Of a DNA stretch of 64,000 nucleotides, positions 41,610 to 49,020 are shown one piece after another. The translations under genes were made by a program, and so were the position numbers. Below the pieces are notes generated by a model. That model worked only from the letters and a program-made list of their open reading frames with translations. It was not told the origin of the DNA and did no database searches. Within the stretch, counting starts at the first letter, position 1, and the number at the start of each line of letters is the position of its first letter. The DNA is from Chitinophaga niabensis (lineage in GTDB: Bacteria > Bacteroidota > Bacteroidia > Chitinophagales > Chitinophagaceae): positions 1,178,001-1,242,000 of the forward strand of contig NZ_FSRA01000001.1 in NCBI RefSeq assembly GCF_900129465.1. The letters run 5' to 3'.

Positions 41610-42867
41610 TGTTCAGTAAGTTTTTCCCGATTACATAGTTTAGTTTTTCTATTGCCTGCATCCGGTCGTTCTGCATATTGTTTAACCGGAGGATATTTTC
41701 TTTATAGGAGTCGTAGAAGTCCGTGAATTCCAGCAGGCTGACCTCCTTTTTCAGCAGATGTTCTCCCATGTTCTGTAAGAGTATTTCCAGCTGTAACCGG
41801 AAGCCCGGATCTATGGCAAACACTGCCTTTTCCGTATTGAGCGCTTGTGCATACACCGTGCGTACTTCATTTTCCACCACCGCCGCCTGCTGTTCCAGTA
41901 AGAGCTTTTGCTGTGCAATATCCACCCTGGCCGCTTTGATGTTTCCCTGGTTACGATGAAAGAAAGGAAGGTCCATGGCTACATTCAGCAGGCTGGCGTT
42001 ATCGATGTAATTGCTGCGTTTGTCGAACATAGCACCAACAGTAAGGTCCGGTACGGCCATTGCTTTCTGCAGCCGGTAGTTTTGTTCGCTGTACTGCAAT
42101 GCATGTTGCGCTAGCCTGAGGTCTTGCCGGGTAAGCAATGCCGTATCCAGCAGGGTTTGCAGATCAGTACGCCGCAGGGAAACAGGTTCCGCCGTTACCT
42201 CCGTTACATACCAGGTATTTTGCCGGTGCAGGAGTAACTGTAATTCACTTTGCATATCATGGCATTCATTCAGCAGGCTGGTGTGTTCTGCACGAAGGTT
42301 ATACAACAGCGATGTGACGCGTACGGCATCTTTACCGGAAACAATACCTTTCGCCTGAAGGCCATGGTAGGTCGTTTGTAAGGTTTCCAGTGTGCTTATC
42401 TGCTGCTGCAATGCAGCTAAAGTATTCTGCTGGTAATGCGCTTTATAGAAATTACTGCGCAGGGTGAAACTTAAGGTACGCAGCAGGTCAAAGAACCTGT
42501 CTTCTGCCATGGAAGAAGCTGTACGGGCCAGTTTTACCTGTTTGTTGCGTTTGCCTGCCAGCAATATGAGCTGTTCCGCTGCAATAGCATATTGGCCGGA
42601 TGTGTTGCCAATGTCTGCAAACCTGTTATTGTTGGGATTATAGACACTTCCTTCCAGCTTCAGGTTGGGATTGGGAAAGAGCTTCATTTGTACCACTTCG
42701 GCCTGTGCTTTAGAGATATTATATTTTTCAGCGAGCAGGTACAGGTTATGTTCCAGGAATTGTTTTTCTGCCTGTGGCAGGGTAATGCGCAATGTATCCT
42801 GCGCATACCCGTACATGCTTATGATCAGCACGCCGATCGTAAGCATGAGATTGCGTTTGCAATTCAT
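41596..42867 (-). CDS. TolC-family outer-membrane efflux channel (CzcC-like)
   Basis: 423 aa with signal peptide (MNCKRNLMLTIGVLIISMYGYAQ cut near residue 22). It is mostly long helices with Gln, Ala and Leu (LPQAEKQFLEHNLYLLAEKY; AKARxx-type coiled-coil repeats), as in TolC/CzcC. Motif-level evidence includes FPNPNLKLEGSVYN near the start of the first beta-strand. It is the outer-membrane part of the tripartite pump, overlapping the adaptor gene by 14 bp. Confidence 0.9.
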   Translation of the reverse strand: MNCKRNLMLTIGVLIISMYGYAQDTLRITLPQAEKQFLEHNLYLLAEKYNISKAQAEVVQMKLFPNPNLKLEGSVYNPNNNRFADIGNTSGQYAIAAEQLILLAGKRNKQVKLARTASSMAEDRFFDLLRTLSFTLRSNFYKAHYQQNTLAALQQQISTLETLQTTYHGLQAKGIVSGKDAVRVTSLLYNLRAEHTSLLNECHDMQSELQLLLHRQNTWYVTEVTAEPVSLRRTDLQTLLDTALLTRQDLRLAQHALQYSEQNYRLQKAMAVPDLTVGAMFDKRSNYIDNASLLNVAMDLPFFHRNQGNIKAARVDIAQQKLLLEQQAAVVENEVRTVYAQALNTEKAVFAIDPGFRLQLEILLQNMGEHLLKKEVSLLEFTDFYDSYKENILRLNNMQNDRMQAIEKLNYVIGKNLLNNEAN

Positions 42868-42919
42868 TGTATTACAAATTAATTGTCAGATGTTGTAAAA
42901 GATTAAGTGGAAAGGGGCT

Positions 42920-43285
42920 TCAGGCCTGTTCGGGGGGAGGGGTTACTATTTCATAAGGTATAAATACCGGTTCCTGCGTAAAGCCTTCCGGGTAAACGCG
43001 GGCTGCTACCGTGAAATTTGTATGATCTTCTATATGAACAGGGGCGCTCAGGATGCAGTACTGTATATCTATCTGCTGATAGAACCCAGGCTGATCGTTA
43101 TCCTCATCTTCCGGGGAAGGATCATCGTACCCGAATACCACCTGTACCGTATATTCGAGTGCGGAATTGATATCATCTTCCAGCTGGCCATGGGCATCAT
43201 ACACATCCACTTCACCCGTTTCCGGCAAAAATATGCCGGTATTGAAGTGAAGAAGCAGGAAAAGATATGCAATGATACGCCGCAT
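42920..43285 (-). CDS. Small exported acidic protein at head of metal-efflux operon
   Basis: 121 aa. The N-terminus MRRIIAYLFLLLHFNTGIFL is a signal or membrane segment. The mature part has a run of acid residues (YDDPSPEDEDND, residues 53-64) and ends with Pro-rich TPPPEQA. It is 52 bp upstream of the TolC-like gene on the same strand, so it is probably the first gene of the efflux operon. The acid cluster could bind metal ions in the periplasm (inference). I recall similar small genes before czcC in related genomes but no assigned function. Confidence 0.7.
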   Translation of the reverse strand: MRRIIAYLFLLLHFNTGIFLPETGEVDVYDAHGQLEDDINSALEYTVQVVFGYDDPSPEDEDNDQPGFYQQIDIQYCILSAPVHIEDHTNFTVAARVYPEGFTQEPVFIPYEIVTPPPEQA

Positions 43286-43319
43286 GTGCTGTAAAGGTAA
43301 GCCCTCTGGTGAAGGGGAT

Positions 43320-43351
43320 GCCTTAAAATAGCCTTAAAATCATTTTAAGGC
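43320..43351. promoter_or_regulatory. Triple GCCTTAAAAT element in a divergent promoter region
   Basis: GCCTTAAAAT at 43320-43329 and 43331-43340 in direct orientation (11 bp apart), then ATTTTAAGGC at 43342-43351. The last two form a perfect 10-1-10 palindrome. It lies between the metal-efflux operon (minus) and the AraC gene (plus), so it may control either. Confidence 0.6.
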
Positions 43352-43411
43352 CATCAGTAAAAAGTACCATAAAACCCCTGAATGGTCATAGGCTAATCCC
43401 GCCGGCTGCAG

Positions 43412-43419
43412 TACCTTTG
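43412..43419 (+). promoter_or_regulatory. -7 box of the araC-type gene
   Basis: TACCTTTG matches TAnnTTTG and ends 7 bp before the ATG at 43427. No matching -33 TTTG was found at the usual distance. Confidence 0.45.
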
Positions 43420-43426
43420 TATCATC

Positions 43427-44296
43427 ATGAAACCAGCCATCCCGGTATATGATATTTGCAGCCTCAGTATGGGGAAAGATCAGCAGGACCTGCTGATCGA
43501 AAGATTAAACCATTACCTGCAAAATAACTACCAAAAGGCCATACACCAGCACGGCCACTCATTCTACCACCTGGTATTATTTACCAAAGGAAGCGGTAGC
43601 CATACCCTGGATTTTACGAAGTTCAGTGTACAGCCTTACCAGGTTTATTTTATGATCCCGGGCCAGGTACACAACTGGCACTTTTCACCGGATACAGACG
43701 GTTATGTGATCCATTTTTCGGAAACATTCTTCCGCTCTTTTTTAATGCATCACGATTACCTGGAACGTTTTCCTTTTTTCAGTGGTGACAGTAAGGACCA
43801 GGTACTAACAGTACCACTCCCCGCAAGGGAAGAAGTGAAAGCGTTGTTTGAGAAGCTGGTAGCAGAAATGGAAACGCCGCAGTTTGATATGATCCGCGTG
43901 TTGATGCTGCAATTATTCCTGCTCATTGAAAGAACGAGCGTAAGGGAAAAGAAGAAAGCCATTCCCCAGCAGAAACTGCTGGTATTGCGCAACTTTCAGC
44001 AGCTGATCAACAAACACTACCGTACCATTAAATTACCAAAGGAATACGCAGAACTGTTATATATCACACCCAATCACCTCAATGCCCTCTGCCAGGACCT
44101 CCTGGGCAAAACGGCCGGTGAGCTGATCCGGGAAAGGATCCTGCTGGAAGCAAAACGTATGCTCACCAATGCAGACCTTACCGTAACCCAGATCGCGTAT
44201 GAACTCAACTTCCAGGATAATTCCTACTTTAACCGCTTCTTCAAAAAGTATGCAGGCATCACCCCGGATGATTTCAGAAAAAGCTTAAATAATTAG
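43427..44296 (+). CDS. AraC-family transcriptional regulator with cupin sensor
   Basis: 289 aa. The N-terminal cupin (about 35-110; HGHSFYHLVLFTKGSGSHTL, YFMIPGQVHNWHF) senses a small ligand. The C-terminal double helix-turn-helix (about 190-289; LPKEYAELLYITPNHLNALC; TVTQIAYELNFQDNSYFNRF, FKKYAGITPDDFRKS) binds DNA. It is divergent from the metal-efflux operon across 141 bp with the triple GCCTTAAAAT element. It may regulate that operon, the DUF983 gene 3 bp downstream, or both. Confidence 0.92.
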   Translation: MKPAIPVYDICSLSMGKDQQDLLIERLNHYLQNNYQKAIHQHGHSFYHLVLFTKGSGSHTLDFTKFSVQPYQVYFMIPGQVHNWHFSPDTDGYVIHFSETFFRSFLMHHDYLERFPFFSGDSKDQVLTVPLPAREEVKALFEKLVAEMETPQFDMIRVLMLQLFLLIERTSVREKKKAIPQQKLLVLRNFQQLINKHYRTIKLPKEYAELLYITPNHLNALCQDLLGKTAGELIRERILLEAKRMLTNADLTVTQIAYELNFQDNSYFNRFFKKYAGITPDDFRKSLNN

Positions 44297-44299
44297 TAT

Positions 44300-44722
44300 A
44301 TGTGTGCCGAAAAAACAGACCACAAACCCAACCTTATCCTCAGTGTATTAAGTAATAAATGCCCGCGTTGCAGAAGGGGTGACCTCTATCAGCACAAAAA
44401 TCCCTATCGCCTGGGCAGCTTCATGAAAATGAATGAACATTGCCCCGTATGCGGCCAGCCTACAGAGCCGGAAACAGGTTTCTACTTTGGTACCGGTTAT
44501 GTAAGTTATGCCCTTTCCATTGCCCTGAGCGTGGCCACCTTTGTTGCCTGGTATGTATTATTGGGTTTTTCCCTGTACGATAGCCGTCTTTTCTGGTGGC
44601 TGGGCATCAATGGCGCACTCCTGGTTATCTTACAACCCATACTGATGCGGGTTTCGCGGAGTATCTGGCTCGCCTTCTTTGTTTATTATGACAGAAACTG
44701 GCGGCTTCAGTATAAAGTTTAA
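44300..44722 (+). CDS. DUF983 family membrane protein
   Basis: 140 aa. A CPRCRRG motif (residues 21-27) and CPVC (about 48-51) suggest a zinc ribbon. Two spans follow (YALSIALSVATFVAWYVLLG; WLGINGALLVILQPILMRVS). This matches DUF983, a family of unknown function that is common in Bacteroidota and Alphaproteobacteria. It is 3 bp after the AraC gene and 44 bp before the hybrid sensor, so it is probably in the AraC transcript. Confidence 0.88.
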   Translation: MCAEKTDHKPNLILSVLSNKCPRCRRGDLYQHKNPYRLGSFMKMNEHCPVCGQPTEPETGFYFGTGYVSYALSIALSVATFVAWYVLLGFSLYDSRLFWWLGINGALLVILQPILMRVSRSIWLAFFVYYDRNWRLQYKV

Positions 44723-44766
44723 AGATATGCTGTATTTTGCGGCTCAACCGAGTCGTATAAGTGAGC

Positions 44767-47700
44767 ATGAGATCCTGCTATATAACCGCTTTATTGTTTC
44801 TATTGATGTCCGTTACCTTGAAAGCGCAATTGCGTTTCAAACATCTGGGCATTGCGGAAGGATTGTCTCAAAGCTCCGTTTACTGCCTCTACCAGGATGC
44901 CAAAGGTTTTATCTGGATAGGCACCTTTGATGGTCTCAGCCGCTACGATGGCTACAGTTTCCGCCACTTCAAATATGATCAGAACCGCCCCTTCAGCATG
45001 AGTTCCAATGAACCCATTGCGCTGGGAGAAGATAGTGAAGGCAACCTGCTGGTAGGTACTTCCCTGGGCATGGACCTTTTCGACTGCAAACTGGAACGTT
45101 TCCATAAAATAGTTTCCTCCGATAAAAGGAACGACTTCCATTTCCGTTATGCCAAGCTGATCAAAAGGGATAGTAAGGGCAATCTCTGGGTAGCCACCAA
45201 TAAAGGGCTGTTCCGTTATGATGAAAAGCAACGCGTGCTGCACCCGGTAGACCTGGGCAAAGGTCCCGGCAAACCTTCTATCAGCGCCATTGCGGAAGAT
45301 AAGAACGGCATCTTATGGCTGGGCAGCGCAAAAGATGTGATCTGCTATAACCCCCAGAGCCGCCGCATTCTGCCGCTTCCGGTTTCCCTGCTTCAAAATC
45401 CCCGTTACCTCAAAAGCTTTGTACACAGCATTGCTATAGACAGTATGCACAATGTTTGGATAGGTACGGAAAAGGATGGTTTACTGATATGGGACCGCAA
45501 AACGGATGTGGTGGAGAATTACAATTCAGAAACCAGCCCTTTACAGATCAGCAGCGATATGGTAAGGGCTATCCTCTTCCACAACGGAGAAGCATGGATA
45601 GGTACGCGCAACGGGCTGTATACCCTCAATGGCAGCAGGACCACCGTAAAGAATTATGTGGTGGACAAGTACGATCCTTATTCCATTTCAGGTAATTCCG
45701 TGCTCTGTTTTATGAAAGATAATGCCGGCAGTATATGGGTAGGTACCTTCGCCGGCGGCCTCAGCATTGAGCATCCGGGAAATGAGAACTTCAGCTACAT
45801 CAACGAGCAGCTGGGCCGTCAGCCGGGATTGAGCAACAGGGTGGTGAGCAGCATCAAGGAAGATAAGGACGGCAACCTCTGGATCGCTACAGAAGGTGGT
45901 GGCGTTAATTATTACAATACAAAGAAGAATACTTTTCAATACATCCGCGTAAATCCCCGCGCGCCGCATCATATCAATCCTGAAATGGTGAAAGCCATTC
46001 ACCTGGATGAAAAGCAGAACCTCTGGATCGGTACGCTGGAAGGGCTTTTCAGGTATCATCAGCCTTCCGGGAAAATGCTTTCCTATCCCCTGAAAGAAAC
46101 ACCCAAACACTTGTTGGATGATGTGGTGTATGGTATTGCGGGGGATGAGGAAAATACCTGGATAGGAACTAAAGGTGGTTTATTCCAGATGGATAAGAAC
46201 GGGGCTTTTACCCGTTACCGGAATAAAAAAGAAGATCCGCACAGCATTATCTCCAATGATATCAACACACTCATGCAGGATAGCGAGGGTGGTGTATGGA
46301 TCGGTACAGAAGTAGGCCTGTCCTGCCTCCCGAAGGGAAGGAAACAGTTTGTCAATTACCTGAAAGAATACGATAGCGTATTCAACAAGAATGCGATCCT
46401 TTGTATCTATGAGGACGATCGCCGGAATATCTGGATAGGCACAAGGGGAGGAGGATTGAAATTACTGAACAAGGAACGCAACCAGTTCTTTACGCTGGAT
46501 ACCGCTTTCGGTCTCTCGTCCAATATTGTGCATGGCATTACCCAGGATAAAAAGGGAGACCTCTGGGTGAGCTTTAACCAGAGCATTGCCCGCATCACCT
46601 TAGGAAAAGCGCATGGGCCTTTTAGCAAAGAAGAAGTGCAGGTGGTGAATTATTCCGTGAACAATGGATTGGGCAGTAACGAATTCCTGGCGGCCGCATG
46701 CAGAACAGCATCCGGAGAAGTAATGTTCGGCGGCAATAACGGCATTGTTCAATTCCACCCGGATAAGCTGGTGATCAATAAAGTGAAAGCCCCGGTGGTA
46801 TTCACTTCCTTCAGTATTAAAAACAAACCGGTGACCATAGGGGGAGAACATTCTCCCCTGGAGCAATCCGTCAGTTATACAGATCATATCACCCTCACGC
46901 ACGACCAGGCTTACTTTACGCTGGGTTTTGCGGCACTGAACTATATCAATTCCAGCACCAACCAATATGCCTACATGCTGGAAGGCCTGCATGGAGAAAC
47001 GCAATGGAACTATGTGGGGAATCAGCAAACGGCTACTTATACCAACCTGGATGCAGGGGATTATGTGTTCAAAGTAAAAGCCGCCAATAACGATGGTTAC
47101 TGGAATGAACAATATGCCAGCCTGCATATTACAGTGCTGCCGCCACTCTGGAAAACCTGGTATGCTTACCTGTTCTACCTGCTGGTGATAGGAGGTATCT
47201 TATATATCTTCTGGTCCCATTCCATTAAAACCACCCGCCTCAAACATGAGATCTTGTTGCAGCAGCGGAGCCGTGAGAAGGACCAGGAACTGGCGCAACG
47301 CAAACTTTCCTTCTTCACCAATATTTCCCATGAGATCAAAACACCGCTCACTTTAATATTGGCACCGCTGGAAAAACTGGTGGATGAAGAGAAGGGGAAT
47401 AATAAAGTATTAAACCAGCTGCTGCTGATGCAACGGAATGGAGAAAGGCTGATGCGTTTAACGGATCAGTTGCTGGATTTCCGCAAGTTCGAAGCAGGGC
47501 ATATGCAGTTGCAGATCGCGGAGCAGGACATTGTGCAATTTATCCGGGAGGTGATCCTTTCTTTTGATGCCTATGCCCGGCAGCGCAACCTGAAGCTCAC
47601 CATGCAGGCGGCGGAACCGGAAATGCTCGTATGGTTTGACCACGATAAACTGGAAAAGGTGCTTTTCAACCTCATTTCCAATGCGGTGAAATTCACACCC

Positions 47701-48852
47701 GCAGGCGGCAGGATCAAGGTTTCCGTGAAAACCAACGCACAGCGCCAGGTGGTGATTTGTGTGGAGGATAACGGAGCCGGTATTGCGCCGCAGCATATCG
47801 GTAAGATCTTTAATCCTTTCCATCATTATAATGATACGGGCTTACCTATTTCAGGTACCGGTATCGGGCTGGCTTTTACAAAAGGACTGGTAACCCTGCA
47901 CAGGGGAACTATTACTGTTGAAAGTAAACAATCCACGATCGATATCCCCGGAGAAACCTGCTTCACGGTTGCCTTCCCCATGCATGCGGAGCAGTATGTG
48001 CAAAGTGAGATCAGTGGCAGCGCTCCGGAAAGGCCGGAGCCCTTCATAACAGAAATGGCACCCGAAGAACCGGAAGGAGAGGGCAATGGCCAGGTAATGC
48101 TGATCGTGGAAGACAATGCAGAAATGCTCAGCTTCGTAGCCAGCCATTTCAGGCAGCATTATACCGTTCACGAAGCCATCGACGGCAGAGAGGGCTGGAA
48201 AATAGCCACAGAGGTACTGCCGGACATTATTATCTCCGATGTAATGATGCCGGGCCTGAGTGGAACAGACCTCTGCCGCAAGCTGAAAAAGGACGAAAGG
48301 ACCAGCCATATCCCTGTGATCCTGCTCACTGCCCGTACACCGCTCGTTTTCCAGATGGAAGGTTTTGAAACCGGGGCGGACGATTATGTGACCAAACCTT
48401 TTAACCTGGGCTTGTTGCAGCTGAGGGTAAATAACCTGCTGGCTTCCAGGGCATTGCTCCGGGAGCGTTATAGTAAGGATATTATGTTGCAGCCCCGCAA
48501 CATTGCCATTACCTCAGCCGATGAGATCTTCCTGGAAAAAGTAATGGCATTTATTGATGCTAATATATTGGAACCTACCCTCAATGTGGAGCAGCTGGCC
48601 AAAGAAGTGAACATGACCCGCATCACCCTTTACCGGAAAATTAAGGCACTCACCAACCAAACCACCATCGAATTTATCAGGAGCGTACGTTTAAAACGGG
48701 CGGCGCAATTATTATCCCGGAACGAATTTACCGTTACAGAGGTAGCATATATGGTAGGTTTTTCTGATGTGGACTATTTCCGCAAATGGTTCAAAGCAGA
48801 ATTCGGCAGCACTCCCCGCGATTATGCTGCTTCTCAGTCAACTCAGCCATAG
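44767..48852 (+). CDS. Hybrid two-component system (HTCS) sensor-regulator
   Basis: 1361 aa from ATG 44767; GTG 44761 is an alternative. Domains in order: signal peptide; two seven-bladed regulator propellers in the periplasm (repeats such as GFIWIGTFDGLSRYDG, NLWIATEGGGVNYYN); a Y_Y_Y domain; one span (about 800-820, WYAYLFYLLVIGGILYIFW); HisKA with His855 (FTNISHEIKTPL); HATPase (EDNGAGI, GTGIGLAF); receiver with Asp1158 (IIISDVMMPG); AraC-type helix-turn-helix. It senses a glycan fragment and activates the adjacent PUL. The SusC gene starts 168 bp downstream, which fits cognate control. Confidence 0.96.
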   Translation: MRSCYITALLFLLMSVTLKAQLRFKHLGIAEGLSQSSVYCLYQDAKGFIWIGTFDGLSRYDGYSFRHFKYDQNRPFSMSSNEPIALGEDSEGNLLVGTSLGMDLFDCKLERFHKIVSSDKRNDFHFRYAKLIKRDSKGNLWVATNKGLFRYDEKQRVLHPVDLGKGPGKPSISAIAEDKNGILWLGSAKDVICYNPQSRRILPLPVSLLQNPRYLKSFVHSIAIDSMHNVWIGTEKDGLLIWDRKTDVVENYNSETSPLQISSDMVRAILFHNGEAWIGTRNGLYTLNGSRTTVKNYVVDKYDPYSISGNSVLCFMKDNAGSIWVGTFAGGLSIEHPGNENFSYINEQLGRQPGLSNRVVSSIKEDKDGNLWIATEGGGVNYYNTKKNTFQYIRVNPRAPHHINPEMVKAIHLDEKQNLWIGTLEGLFRYHQPSGKMLSYPLKETPKHLLDDVVYGIAGDEENTWIGTKGGLFQMDKNGAFTRYRNKKEDPHSIISNDINTLMQDSEGGVWIGTEVGLSCLPKGRKQFVNYLKEYDSVFNKNAILCIYEDDRRNIWIGTRGGGLKLLNKERNQFFTLDTAFGLSSNIVHGITQDKKGDLWVSFNQSIARITLGKAHGPFSKEEVQVVNYSVNNGLGSNEFLAAACRTASGEVMFGGNNGIVQFHPDKLVINKVKAPVVFTSFSIKNKPVTIGGEHSPLEQSVSYTDHITLTHDQAYFTLGFAALNYINSSTNQYAYMLEGLHGETQWNYVGNQQTATYTNLDAGDYVFKVKAANNDGYWNEQYASLHITVLPPLWKTWYAYLFYLLVIGGILYIFWSHSIKTTRLKHEILLQQRSREKDQELAQRKLSFFTNISHEIKTPLTLILAPLEKLVDEEKGNNKVLNQLLLMQRNGERLMRLTDQLLDFRKFEAGHMQLQIAEQDIVQFIREVILSFDAYARQRNLKLTMQAAEPEMLVWFDHDKLEKVLFNLISNAVKFTPAGGRIKVSVKTNAQRQVVICVEDNGAGIAPQHIGKIFNPFHHYNDTGLPISGTGIGLAFTKGLVTLHRGTITVESKQSTIDIPGETCFTVAFPMHAEQYVQSEISGSAPERPEPFITEMAPEEPEGEGNGQVMLIVEDNAEMLSFVASHFRQHYTVHEAIDGREGWKIATEVLPDIIISDVMMPGLSGTDLCRKLKKDERTSHIPVILLTARTPLVFQMEGFETGADDYVTKPFNLGLLQLRVNNLLASRALLRERYSKDIMLQPRNIAITSADEIFLEKVMAFIDANILEPTLNVEQLAKEVNMTRITLYRKIKALTNQTTIEFIRSVRLKRAAQLLSRNEFTVTEVAYMVGFSDVDYFRKWFKAEFGSTPRDYAASQSTQP

Positions 48853-48869
48853 TGGCTCATTTTCCTCCT

Positions 48870-48935
48870 TTTGTGTACAAATGACCTGTGCTATTTTGAT
48901 GGATTTCACCCGTATTTAAGCAGCAAATGACGGGT
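48870..48935 (+). promoter_or_regulatory. Possible promoter and hairpin upstream of PUL 3 susC
   Basis: TTTG (48870-48873) and TATTTTG (48892-48898) lie 18 bp apart; the second is one base short of TAnnTTTG. Downstream, ACCCGT (48908-48913) and ACGGGT (48930-48935) can pair around an A/T stem, giving a leader hairpin. An HTCS site in this 168-bp gap is expected but not identified. Confidence 0.4.
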
Positions 48936-49020
48936 ACCTTAGCCCTTCCTTCCCCCTAATTTTGGAGATCAACCAATTACTTAGATCAATCAACCAATTG
49001 TCGTTTTCAACTACGTTATT

